A stretch of DNA of 64,000 bases. It comes from Caprimulgus europaeus (lineage: Eukaryota > Chordata > Aves > Caprimulgiformes > Caprimulgidae). The notes beneath the pieces were generated by a model, which made no database searches, had not been told where the DNA came from, and saw nothing but the letters and a program-made list of their open reading frames with translations. Positions 55,519 through 64,000 of the stretch are shown here, piece by piece (within the stretch, counting starts at the first letter, position 1; each line of letters opens with the position of its first letter). Where the stretch lies: contig OU015550.1 of assembly GCA_907165065.1 (NCBI GenBank), positions 3,126,001-3,190,000 on the forward strand. The letters run 5' to 3'. A program made the translations under genes and the position numbers.

Positions 55519-55751
55519 CCTCGCCCTTGCTCTCTCCTTCCACCAGGGGCGGACCCACCCGTTGAAGCTCCGCCCCCCTCCCTCCTCTCCCTGCACTCTG
55601 CGCGTGAGGTGACGCCAGCGCGTTTAGCGTCATAGGGCCGCGTGCCCCTCGCGTGAGGCGGAGCGGCGCTTGCGCAGTGCGGGCAGCGCTGGCGTCGCCC
55701 GCGCCCCCTCCCCTTCGCCCCCCGTCGTGCCCGCGCTCCCCCCTCGCCCCC

Positions 55752-55763
55752 ATGCGGCGCTGA
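55752..55763 (+). other. Minimal upstream ORF in ILRUN leader (ATG CGG CGC TGA)
   Basis: A three-codon open frame ending 53 nt before the ILRUN start codon. It matters only if transcription starts upstream of 55752, which the sequence cannot show. C runs precede it; it has C at -3, a weak context. Confidence 0.45.
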
Positions 55764-55816
55764 GGCGGCGGCGGCGGCGGCAGCGGGGCGGCCCCGGGGC
55801 GGCGGCGGGGAGCGCC

Positions 55817-55974
55817 ATGGAGGGTATGGACGTGGACTTGGACGCGGAGCTGATGCAGAAGTTCAGCTGTTTGGGTACTACCGACAAGGACGTGCTGATC
55901 GGCGAGTTCCAGCGGCTCCTCGGCTTCCAGCTCAGCCCCGCCGGCTGCGCCTTCTTCCTCGACATGACCAACTG
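55817..55974 (+). CDS. ILRUN: ILRUN (C6orf106) exon 1, partial gene
   Basis: ILRUN is described as an inhibitor of inflammatory and antiviral transcription that acts on IRF3 and p300/CBP; it has an N-terminal UBA-like domain and an FW (NBR1-like) domain. Only the first exon is here: 52 codons plus two bases. It reads MEGMDVDLDAELMQKFSCLG, then TTDKDVLIGEFQRLLGFQL and GCAFFLDMTNW, which is the UBA-like region and is nearly identical to the mammalian protein. The ATG at 55817 has G at -3 and +4. The exon ends AACTG with donor GTGCGG, splitting a tryptophan codon; the frame past this point (CGGLAGAEG) is intronic. Remaining exons lie beyond 64000. Confidence 0.96.
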
Positions 55975-56316
55975 GTGCGGGGGACTGGCGGGGGCTGAGG
56001 GGGAGGCGGGCGGGCGGGCTGGCTGAGGGGAGCGGTGAGAGGCCGCCCCGGCCCTGAGGCGGTTGAGGGGAAGGGCGGGAGGCTGAGCGGCTGAGGGGAG
56101 CTTCGGGAGGCCGCCGGCGCTGAGGGCCCCGCGCAGCGAGCCGGGCCGCGCCGCTTTCCCCCCCCCCCACCCCCGGCCTCGAGCCGCCTCTGGGGGCGGC
56201 AGGCCCGTCCCGCCGGCCGTGGCGGGGAGAGGAGGGCGGTGTTTATTATGGGCCCCCCTTTTCCCCTCCCCTTCCCCGGGGTCGGCGGTGGCGGGGCGAG
56301 CTGAGGGTGGGCCAGG

Positions 56317-56333
56317 GTGTGTGTGTGTGTGTG
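56317..56333. repeat. (GT)8 microsatellite
   Basis: Eight uninterrupted GT units within the G-rich start of ILRUN intron 1. Confidence 0.9.
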
Positions 56334-58795
56334 AGGGAGCTATCATGGCAGCGGGGAGGAGAGGAGCAGGGACACGAGTTCGCCTCCCATCTCCGGCCCG
56401 GGTTGTGATTTGGCCAGTTCTCCTCGAACTCATCGGTCAAAGGGCTGCAAAAGCTGTTAAAGAGTGACTAATTGATAGGAAAAGGGGCATGTGATCCCCG
56501 CGGAGCCACCAGCTCTTAAAGGGCTTCCTTTGCGAAGCTGAATTCAGGGGTGGCTTCTGGTCCTCTGGACCCTAAAGTGGCTTTAGAAAGAGGGAAACCT
56601 GTGATACGAGGGTTGTGTGGAAGTCTTAGAGCCACCACTGTCTCCATGTGAAAGTTACTGAAGTGTTTGGTTAAAACTTAGTATCTGCTTGCAAACTAGA
56701 GCTCTTTCTCTAAATAATCTGTGTTTTGATATATCTTTTGGCTTTAGAAAGGTTCTCTGTCACCACCTTAGAAAAGAAGCAGGTCCAGATTATCAGGGAA
56801 GCTGCAACTCGAGAAAAACATGGGAAATAACCAATATAATGGTGAAAAACAGAAACTGGGAGTTCTGGTGGTGCAGTGAGCCCAGTGACTGCGGAAGAAT
56901 GTTGTGAAATTGCTGCTGAATTGTGGGGTTGGACTCGTTATTGCCACTTGCATCTTTTAAACCATTTCTAGCAGCCGTTGTGTAGGGCACTAACCAAAAT
57001 GTGACCCTGGTGTTAGGTTTGCAGCTCTGGTGGATGCAGAAGAGCAAAGTGTTTTTCTGTTTCAGATATTGTTAACAGAGATTACTTAGTTCAGTTGTAG
57101 TTACTGTTTTGTTGTTTTTTTTCTTAGTGGGATAACATCAAATCCAGAAACTTCAGGTTTGAAAGTTGGAAATCCAAGCGCAGGGCTTTGATATCAACAG
57201 TTGGTAAAAAAAAAAAACTTGTGTGGATTTGTTGAACTCATAAACAGTAACGAGGCAACTTTGTCCCCTTTTTCCTTTCATCTTTCCCTCCTTCTGCTGT
57301 TCTGTATCGAGTTATATTGGCAAATCTGCATCTGCAGAGGGAGTAAGGGAATAGCAAATAATGCTGTGTGCTTTGTAAGCTGATACAATGCAAAAAAAAT
57401 AGTCTCTCTGGAGGAGTTCAGGAGTTTGCTTTGGAGGAGAAGTGGTTCACGGTGGAAGTGATGCTTTTCCACTTTATTCATGTGTTGATAATATGAATAA
57501 AACTACTGATACTGCAGAGTAATACTGATATTTATTTTTTTTCTGTAATGTTCCTTGGGAGAGCAGAAAGCTTGGCAGAGCTGAACCTAGAAGTTACTCA
57601 TGAAGATATTATGTCTAGCCATAGTATTGCTGGTTTGTGTTGAAGAAGCTCTTTATTTTTCACCTGTATTTAATTTATTTTTGAAGTAACAGCATGTCCA
57701 ATACAATCATATAACCAATAGCTTAGAAAAAAATCTTTTAATTACAGTTGAGGAAAATCTCAAATGATGAAAAGAGCTTTAATTTCACAACTTCCGTGGC
57801 TAGTTTGTTCTGAAAACAGAAGTTTTCAGGTTTTTTTTTTTGAAGTGTTGGTTGATGAGCCTTGCAGCTGGAGGGAGGTGTGTGAAAAGGAAATCTCTTA
57901 AATTGGTGTAATGTATATAAGAGTATACATTGAGCACAGGCTGTGGTGTGGTTGCTCTGGGAGTGGGGGGGAGTTTAACCTTTCCCCAGCAGGGAGCTGG
58001 GTTAGGTATGCTGACAGGTGCTGCTCGTTTTTCTCATGTGTTCTTGCCAGGGTGCTGCTTTCCTGCCCTGCCCCATGGTTTGTTGTGCCTGGTTTTGTCC
58101 AGTTTGCAGTTCTGCTGCTGTTTCTGTCCCCATTCTCCAGCTCTCCTTAGTATGAATGCACAAACCCTGCTCTCAGGCGTTCTAAAAAGCTGCAATCAAG
58201 ACACATTTTCCTTTTTCTGGAAACACCCTTGTTGAGGGACCCTGTGTGATCCACACTGCCCCAGGTGATGGTAGGCAGCAGCCTACTGAGGTTGTTTTGG
58301 TGTTTTTTTGTGGCCTAGAATTGAGGTCAGAATCTTCTATCACCAGTTTGTCCTGCAAATAGTTTTGTCTGGATGAATCTGTGGAGTCACTTTTCCTTTT
58401 GTTCAAGGTTTGGCACTTTTCAGCAGCAATGATCCTTTTGCTTTCTGCATCAGGATTCATGTTCATCTGTAGGACACGGTGAGGGAGCTCCCAGCAGGGG
58501 TGGCAGGAGTGCACCTACTCAGTAGACTCATTTCTTTTTAATGATGTCCAGGTAGAGGTTAATTAACAAAGACATCAATAACTTTCAATAGAACTTTTGT
58601 CACAAGTATGACAATCTGCTTTTTGGTGTTAATCATGTACTCTCCACACCTGAAGTTCCTTCCTTGTTGTATACCTTTCACATATTGTGGAGTAAATAAC
58701 CTGAGCTGTGATGTGTCTTGAAAGAATATTTCCAGTAGTGATTGTATTTAACATATTTAAAGAGAATTTACAGTTCTCCTGAAATGGAGGAATTA

Positions 58796-58881
58796 TTTTA
58801 AATAGTTAAATAGCTTATTATTAATAGCTTAAATAATAGCTTAAATAGCTTGCTATTAATAGCTTAAATAATTAAAAATAG
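58796..58881. repeat. AT-rich short tandem/inverted sequence (TTAATAGCTTAAATA)
   Basis: The words TTAAATAGCTT, ATTAATAGCTTAAATAA and reverse-complement-like AAGCTATTAA partners recur four to five times over 86 bp. AGCTT/AAGCT words make the segment locally palindromic. Confidence 0.7.
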
Positions 58882-59391
58882 TTTGTTCAGCCAATTTGTG
58901 GGGAAAAAAGAGTGATTGTGGAGCAAGATAAATATTTGGTAGAATCTATCTTTAGAAGTCTGTGCACTGCTCCAGTTTACCTGGAATCGCTCGATGTGCT
59001 TTGAAAGTTCTGGCAGGCTTGGGACGGTGCTAAGGAACTGCTGCCTGCTTTTATTAATAATATTGGAAAAATGCTTCAGGTGGAACATGTGCATCCAAAG
59101 TTTCTGAGGCTGTTCCTTGATCTTCAAGAAATACAGGTTAAACACTTTGAGTTGTCTTTTTCCCTGATTTATATTAAACACTTTTCCTAGAGTTCTGCCT
59201 CTGTTTAATTCCATGTTGAGTGTTTGTGAGCTGTTTGAACTTCTTCACTTTCTGCTCTGTAAATCTGACTTTGCCCTTGCTGAGAGTTGTGGCTGACCCT
59301 TCTTTAGGGGCAGCACACATTGTCCCTCTTAACTATTTATTTATTTATTTTCCATTGGAAGTTTTGAACCTTTAGAATAAGAGATTGAGCT

Positions 59392-59420
59392 TTCACTTTT
59401 GGCCTAAAACCAAAAGTGAA
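59392..59420. repeat. 11-bp perfect stem, 7-nt loop hairpin
   Basis: TTCACTTTTGG (59392-59402) and CCAAAAGTGAA (59410-59420) are exact reverse complements around CCTAAAA. Confidence 0.85.
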
Positions 59421-61810
59421 CTTCTCCACAAGATGTTTTGGCACTGAAACATTGCTTTTTTGGGGGGGGGGGAAGGGGGGAAACCTGGGCAGCATTATTG
59501 GGAGGGCATTTTTACTACCATTGCATCTAGGATAAAAAAAATCCACCCTCCATTAAATGGCATGCTTAACTCTCCCTGCTCCCTTCCCCCCTCCAGATGT
59601 TATGCAAGGCAGAAAGAAGCCCGGCAGCCTGCACACTGCCACACATCCAGCACCGCAGGTTTGAGGGAGGGGGCTGTTAAAAGTGATTTCTTTTGTGGTA
59701 AAGTGAAGTTCCACGTGTCTCCAGCTCTTCAGTGTTATGTGATAGTATGGCTGGGAGCGTGTCTGAACTTGTCTAGACTACAGTCTACCTACAAAAAGAA
59801 ACTCCTTTTGAAAACCCTTTGTGCTTTTGTTATAAAAATAGGGATTGTTTAGGTCAGACAATTGATGCTGAATGAGTTTGTGCCAAAAATACCTACTCAC
59901 AGTCTCCCTAACACACGAGTGGTTGTAGGGCTCTGGATGGATGGTACTAGCACAGATTGGACTCTCCAAAAACACTCACAAAACAAAAGTTCTTCAGTGT
60001 CAGCCCAGCCTTCACTGGATTTTAGCAATATGGATTAGTGTAAATGGAAGAGCAGAGGAAACTTTGCACAAAAAGTGCATTTCATTTTTTGTTGACACTC
60101 AGTTAAGGTCCTTATTTTAATAAAAGTCGTTAGATTCCTCTAAAGCTGGAGTGGAAATTGTATTGTGACAGGGAGGAGGAATTATTTTGGTTTTAATTGG
60201 GTACACCAGCTTTGAGGGTGAGAGGCTGCAGTGTAAGGCTTGGAGCTTCTTTAATTCTATGAGGAAGTGAATTGGTTTGGTTTGAAGTAGTTAGCAGAGC
60301 TGGATTTAAAATCCATATTTCAACACAGTTGGCTGTGAAGGGACTCCTAATTTGGAAGACTTTATGTATATGTCAGTAATTTACATATAATATTTCTTTA
60401 CATTCTTTTTTTTTTTAGCTTTTGTTTAGAAAGCTGAATTTTTATTAGTCTAGTAGGTGTGATATTTAATTGAAATGTGTCATACAATGATGGTTTCCAT
60501 TGTGTGCAAGGAGAAAAACTTCTATTGCTGTGAACCTTAGCTTCTTTTGATCTAGCTTTCTGGTGAAAAAGGTCTTTTTAAGGTCATTATCTGTAAGGTA
60601 GTCAAATCTCTCCTGGAGGTCCTCAATTTTTTCCATATGCTTAGAAGAACTTGTAGTGATATTATGGTTTAATTAAGACTCTAAAGATGATGTTTTGCAT
60701 GAAAATATAAGTTTAACTCTGAAAATACTACAGAAATCTGCTGTAAAACCTCCTTCTTTATGTACTGTCTAAGATGTAGGGTGTTTCTGTGTGAGGGGAG
60801 CCAAGGTGAGGCAGGGATTAACTAGTGGTGATAGATTTTTACATCAGAGATCTGAAATTCTTGAATATGGCAGGGAAAATGTATCGAACATTTTTGTGCA
60901 AGTGTTTTGTTGGCCTTGGAGAACAGACAAAATATTGGCTTTTAGCAAAATTAAAATTGCTTGATAAATGCATGTTTTTATCCCTGTGGGTGGGCTGTTT
61001 AAATTCTTTGGATGAAATGAACCACCTCTATTGCCCAGAAGTGGATATATTTGATTTGGAGTCCTGTACAGATGTGTTTTAGCTACTAGGGTTGTTGTTG
61101 TTATTAATATTATTATTGCTCTTACTCTGGCTTTGTGAAAATGTTTAATTTTTGCTTTCTAGCAAAGATGAGAGGATGCTACTCCAAGTAAAACTGGGAT
61201 CTGTGGCTGGAAGCATATCTGTTTACACTTGATATTAGTGCTGGAGTATAGGTACTATTCAGAGAATTACTTGAAGTATATTTAGGTAAGACATCAGGAC
61301 TACAAAGTTGAACATAACAGACTCAAATTAGCAGGATTCCCTCACATGTGGTGTTTCCCACAGTGGGTAACACCAGTACTGCTCTTGATTTTTAACCTCA
61401 CAGGCATTTGCAGAACTGCCATTAAAACAAAACAAAAAAACCCCAAACCAAAGCAGCATGCAGATGTCCTCCATTAACAGATTTTTTGGGCTGCTTTTCA
61501 ACAGAAGCTCTCCAGGAAAAACTGGGGTTTGAAATGCTCCTTCTCAGCTCAGACACAGACAGGTCACCACGTGTTGGCCATGGTACCGGTGTGTGGCCAG
61601 GCTCTTCATCCCAACCTCCTCAGCTTTTCTGCATTTACTGTGTTTAAAGGGTTTTTGGGTACAATGTACCCACTCATCCTATGATACAGGATTTTTCCAG
61701 TCTTCAAATAGTTGTGTGTTACATTTCCAAAGATCTTTGAAAAAAGCAAATAGAAGGACAGGCAAAGTCAGGCTGTGCAAAGTTTTTAGGCATTACCTGT
61801 CAGGATATGA

Positions 61811-62106
61811 ATGTAAAGAATTACAGAAAACCAGTGTTTGATTTAAGAGATCAACTGAATTCTTGGGGGGTTCCTGGTGATAATGTGGGGCTTTGGGTGC
61901 ACAACGAAACCTTTTGATTGTGTAGTTGTATCAAAAGTCAGTTTTACTGATTACAGTGTGGTTCTATGTGATTGGTGTTCACTACAATTAACTGCTGCCA
62001 GTAGAACACCTGCATTTTTATTCCAGCCCTTACTTATTACCAGGAACCCCCCAAGAATTTAGTTGATCTCTTCAATCAAACACTGGTTTTATATAGTTCT
62101 TTACAT
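61811..62106. repeat. Long inverted repeat: two 82-bp arms, ~132-bp spacer
   Basis: The left arm (61811-61892) and the reverse complement of the right arm (62025-62106) align without gaps with about 10 differences in 82. Exact shared blocks include AAAACCAGTGTTTGATT, AAGAGATCAACT and AATTCTTGGGGGGTTCCTGG. Similarity fades outside the arms. It resembles either a small non-autonomous DNA transposon with long terminal inverted repeats or an old conserved palindromic repeat; I do not recognise the family. Transcribed within ILRUN intron 1 it would fold into a long, nearly paired hairpin. Confidence 0.92.
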
Positions 62107-64000
62107 GCAAATACACATCTCTCCTACAACTGATCAAATACTTCTGATTATAGAGCTAATATGGTGTTAGATTTGTATTTGTTGTGGAGAAAAAGGTCTA
62201 TTCTTGTCTGGCCTTATGGCAAGATCTCTTCTCTAGTTTTTATTTGGAAATCCTGACTGAAGTGTGAACAAATTAATTTTGTTTGAAGGCAATGATTTTG
62301 TGGATGTCCAGTAAACTTAATCAACTGCTATCAGAAAACTCCATCTGATTTTCAATAGATGTTCTGCTTTGCTGCATTTACTGAGTTTCCTCTTTATCTC
62401 CACATGTGAGAAATCAAAGGGAAGGTAGAATAAAACCACAAACAACAGGATTTTCTCTTTTCCCTGAACTAATGAATATAACCCCTTCTTTTGTGTTCAT
62501 ATTGGCATTGTTGGATTTGCCACAAAGATTATTTGTGCTGTGGGGAGTGTGCTTCACCTTAGTTCAGGGGTCCCTGCTGTCTGTGTCTTCTCTGCCCCTT
62601 GGGTCAGTCCATGGGACTCCTGTGACTTCACTTTTGCTAATCCACATTCAGATAAACCTGAGGGAAACTTCCCCCCTGCTCTGTATAAATCTGAAGCTTC
62701 ATTTTGGTGCTCCTTTCCTTTGGAGAGGGCAGTGGGGGGAATCCTGGTGTCACGGAGGAGGCAGGAAACCTGAGACCTGATCTTTCAAGTCAACCCTCCT
62801 CCTTCCCTGGAAACTTCTCTGGGTTGGTTCCATACTCATCCAGGCATTTATTTGGGAAGAGATAGCGGTGGGTGGGACATCATATCACTTCTCTTCCTAT
62901 ATCAGGTGATAAAAAGAAAACAACCTTGTGTCCTTTGTGTACCTAGGACGTTTTTTAAGTAGTCTAAGTCTTACTGTGACTTAAGTCAGATCAGTATTTG
63001 TAGGTAGTGACCAGTGGAACTGAATCTGGTGAGAAGGGTGAAGCACTTGGTTTAAAACATCATTTGGGTTTTGATAAAGTAGTAGGGAAGAAGATAAGGA
63101 TTTAAATTTGATGTTATTCTGACTCTAAAACAATTCATGAATTGCTTTCCTCACAGGCAGAGAAGACACCATGAAAACAGGTCTGGTAGTTCTTGATGTA
63201 CTGTCACCAAGGTGTCAGAACAGACTGGCCCGAGCTCTGCCTGCGTACCTAGGGTCACTCACACCCTGTGGCTGGGGAGCAGAAAATAGTTTTTAAACTG
63301 TTTAATTTGTTATGGCTAACTTAAAACATAGTGGATGTCATCTTAGTACATGTGAACTAGTGTAGATTCTTCTCTGGTGTCCACAATTGTCCCCTGATGC
63401 TACTAAAAATAACAAAATTATAGAATTAAACAATTAAAAAATATCATCTTGGACAGTTTTTATCTCATGCATTAAAAAAAACCAAACACCTCTTCTCCAG
63501 AATAACTCAAATATTTGACCTGATTGTTTTGAATGAAATCTAGACTTTGAGTATATTGTATTTTTAACTATGGAACATGCTATAATTTTGCTTTGCTCCA
63601 AATTACAAAACATTTAAAAACTGGGTGCATGTGAAATGGAAATGTAAGCAGACAACTGTAGCAGAAGGAATTGGGTACAATATCATTTTAGTCCAGCTGG
63701 ACTGCCTTACATGCCTGAACTTGTTCTCAGACAGTTTCTGTAGCTTAATCCCCCTTTGCTTTAATGCAGACAATTATAGATTGGTGACATAGTTTATGCT
63801 GAGGAATTAGCAGTTCCAGTACTGGCAGCTCTTGATGACTTTCCACGGGGAAGAGCTGGTGCCTGTTTTTCATGGCAGCAAGTTGAGAGCAGCTCCTGCT
63901 GTGAACATTCTCAAGATTATTTCACCCCACACTTCAAGCTCTGACCACCTGCTTTAGGGGGGGTTCAGCTGCTGGGGGTGGCTGTGTGGACTTGTGCTTA

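Larger units (their letters stand above)
54713..55816. promoter_or_regulatory. Bidirectional SNRPC / ILRUN promoter with ETS, CRE and octamer motifs
   Basis: CpG-rich, TATA-less region between divergent genes. Near SNRPC is a composite ETS-CRE site, CAGGAAGTGACGTAA (54744-54758), and ACTTCCGG (54786-54793). Perfect CREs TGACGTCA lie at 55052-55059 and 55293-55300; related TGACGTTA at 55024-55031 and TGACGC-type sites at 55391, 55610 and (reverse) 55628. Octamers ATTTGCAT or its reverse lie at 55320-55327, 55430-55437, 55443-55450 and 55498-55505, with variants at 55276-55283 and 55485-55492. GC boxes are frequent near ILRUN. Start sites are not determined; motif function is inferred. Confidence 0.7.
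55975..64000 (+). other. ILRUN: ILRUN intron 1 (5' part, cut by window edge)
   Basis: Starts with about 250 bp of G-rich CpG-island sequence, then AT-richer unique DNA. I see no coding exon: the open frames are short and unlike any protein I know. Contents I can name are a (GT)n tract, AT-rich short tandem sequence at 58796-58881, a small hairpin (59392-59420) and the long inverted repeat at 61811-62106. No CR1 is recognisable in this 8-kb part. Confidence 0.8.

Noticed and set aside
55496..56433. Minus-strand 224- and 267-codon open frames over ILRUN exon 1
   Set aside because: Antisense to a conserved ILRUN exon in a CpG island; GC-rich sequence opens all frames. The antisense translation is Arg/Ala/Pro filler.
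1..64000. CRISPR arrays, operons, tRNA or rRNA genes, snoRNA genes
   Set aside because: None seen. The sequence is vertebrate nuclear DNA; I found no tRNA cloverleaf B-box with matching A-box and no convincing box C/D or H/ACA pair by eye, though a covariance-model search would be needed to exclude small RNAs.

Overview
This is a gene-dense stretch of a vertebrate nuclear genome, almost certainly a bird. The avian assignment rests on many copies of CR1 (the dominant bird LINE, with its characteristic 3' end of the form AACCCAAACCAGTCTGTGATTCTGTGA), an avian-type ERVL LTR, short introns and very GC-rich promoters. All genes are split by GT-AG introns; there is nothing bacterial here. The gene order ANKS1A - TAF11 - UHRF1BP1 - SNRPC - ILRUN is, from general knowledge, the conserved block of human 6p21.31 and its avian counterpart. 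I cannot tell the species.

Layout. 1-9219: exon 1 and part of intron 1 of ANKS1A (minus strand), head to head with TAF11 (plus, CDS 10440-13346, five exons, 226 codons). Between them lie a CpG island, a near-perfect 69-bp GC-rich palindrome and an AT-rich tandem array. TAF11 converges on UHRF1BP1 (also called BLTP3A; minus, 21 coding exons from 48318 to the stop at 17951, 1,465 codons, reading frame kept through every junction). Tandemly upstream of it is SNRPC (minus, six coding exons, 54712 to 50038, 159 codons). SNRPC is head to head with ILRUN (formerly C6orf106; plus), of which only exon 1 (55817-55974) and about 8 kb of intron 1 are present. All introns and coordinates were derived by matching frame and splice sites by eye.

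Functions. The genes are not an operon; each has its own promoter. TAF11 is a histone-fold TFIID subunit, SNRPC is the U1 snRNP zinc-finger protein, UHRF1BP1 is a bridge-like lipid-transfer protein, ANKS1A is an ankyrin/SAM/PTB signalling adaptor and ILRUN is an FW/UBA-like regulator of antiviral and inflammatory transcription.

Most interesting non-genic items: an 82-bp-arm inverted repeat in ILRUN intron 1 (61811-62106); a cluster of octamer and CRE motifs with a 55-bp duplicated inverted-octamer unit between SNRPC and ILRUN; a decayed retroviral reverse transcriptase fragment just upstream of UHRF1BP1; a juxtaposed acceptor/donor (recursive-splice-like) site at TAF11 exon 2; four exact-length 11-residue repeats in UHRF1BP1; and G-rich sense-strand tracts directly downstream of all five first exons. 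I found no gene that looks like an undescribed system.
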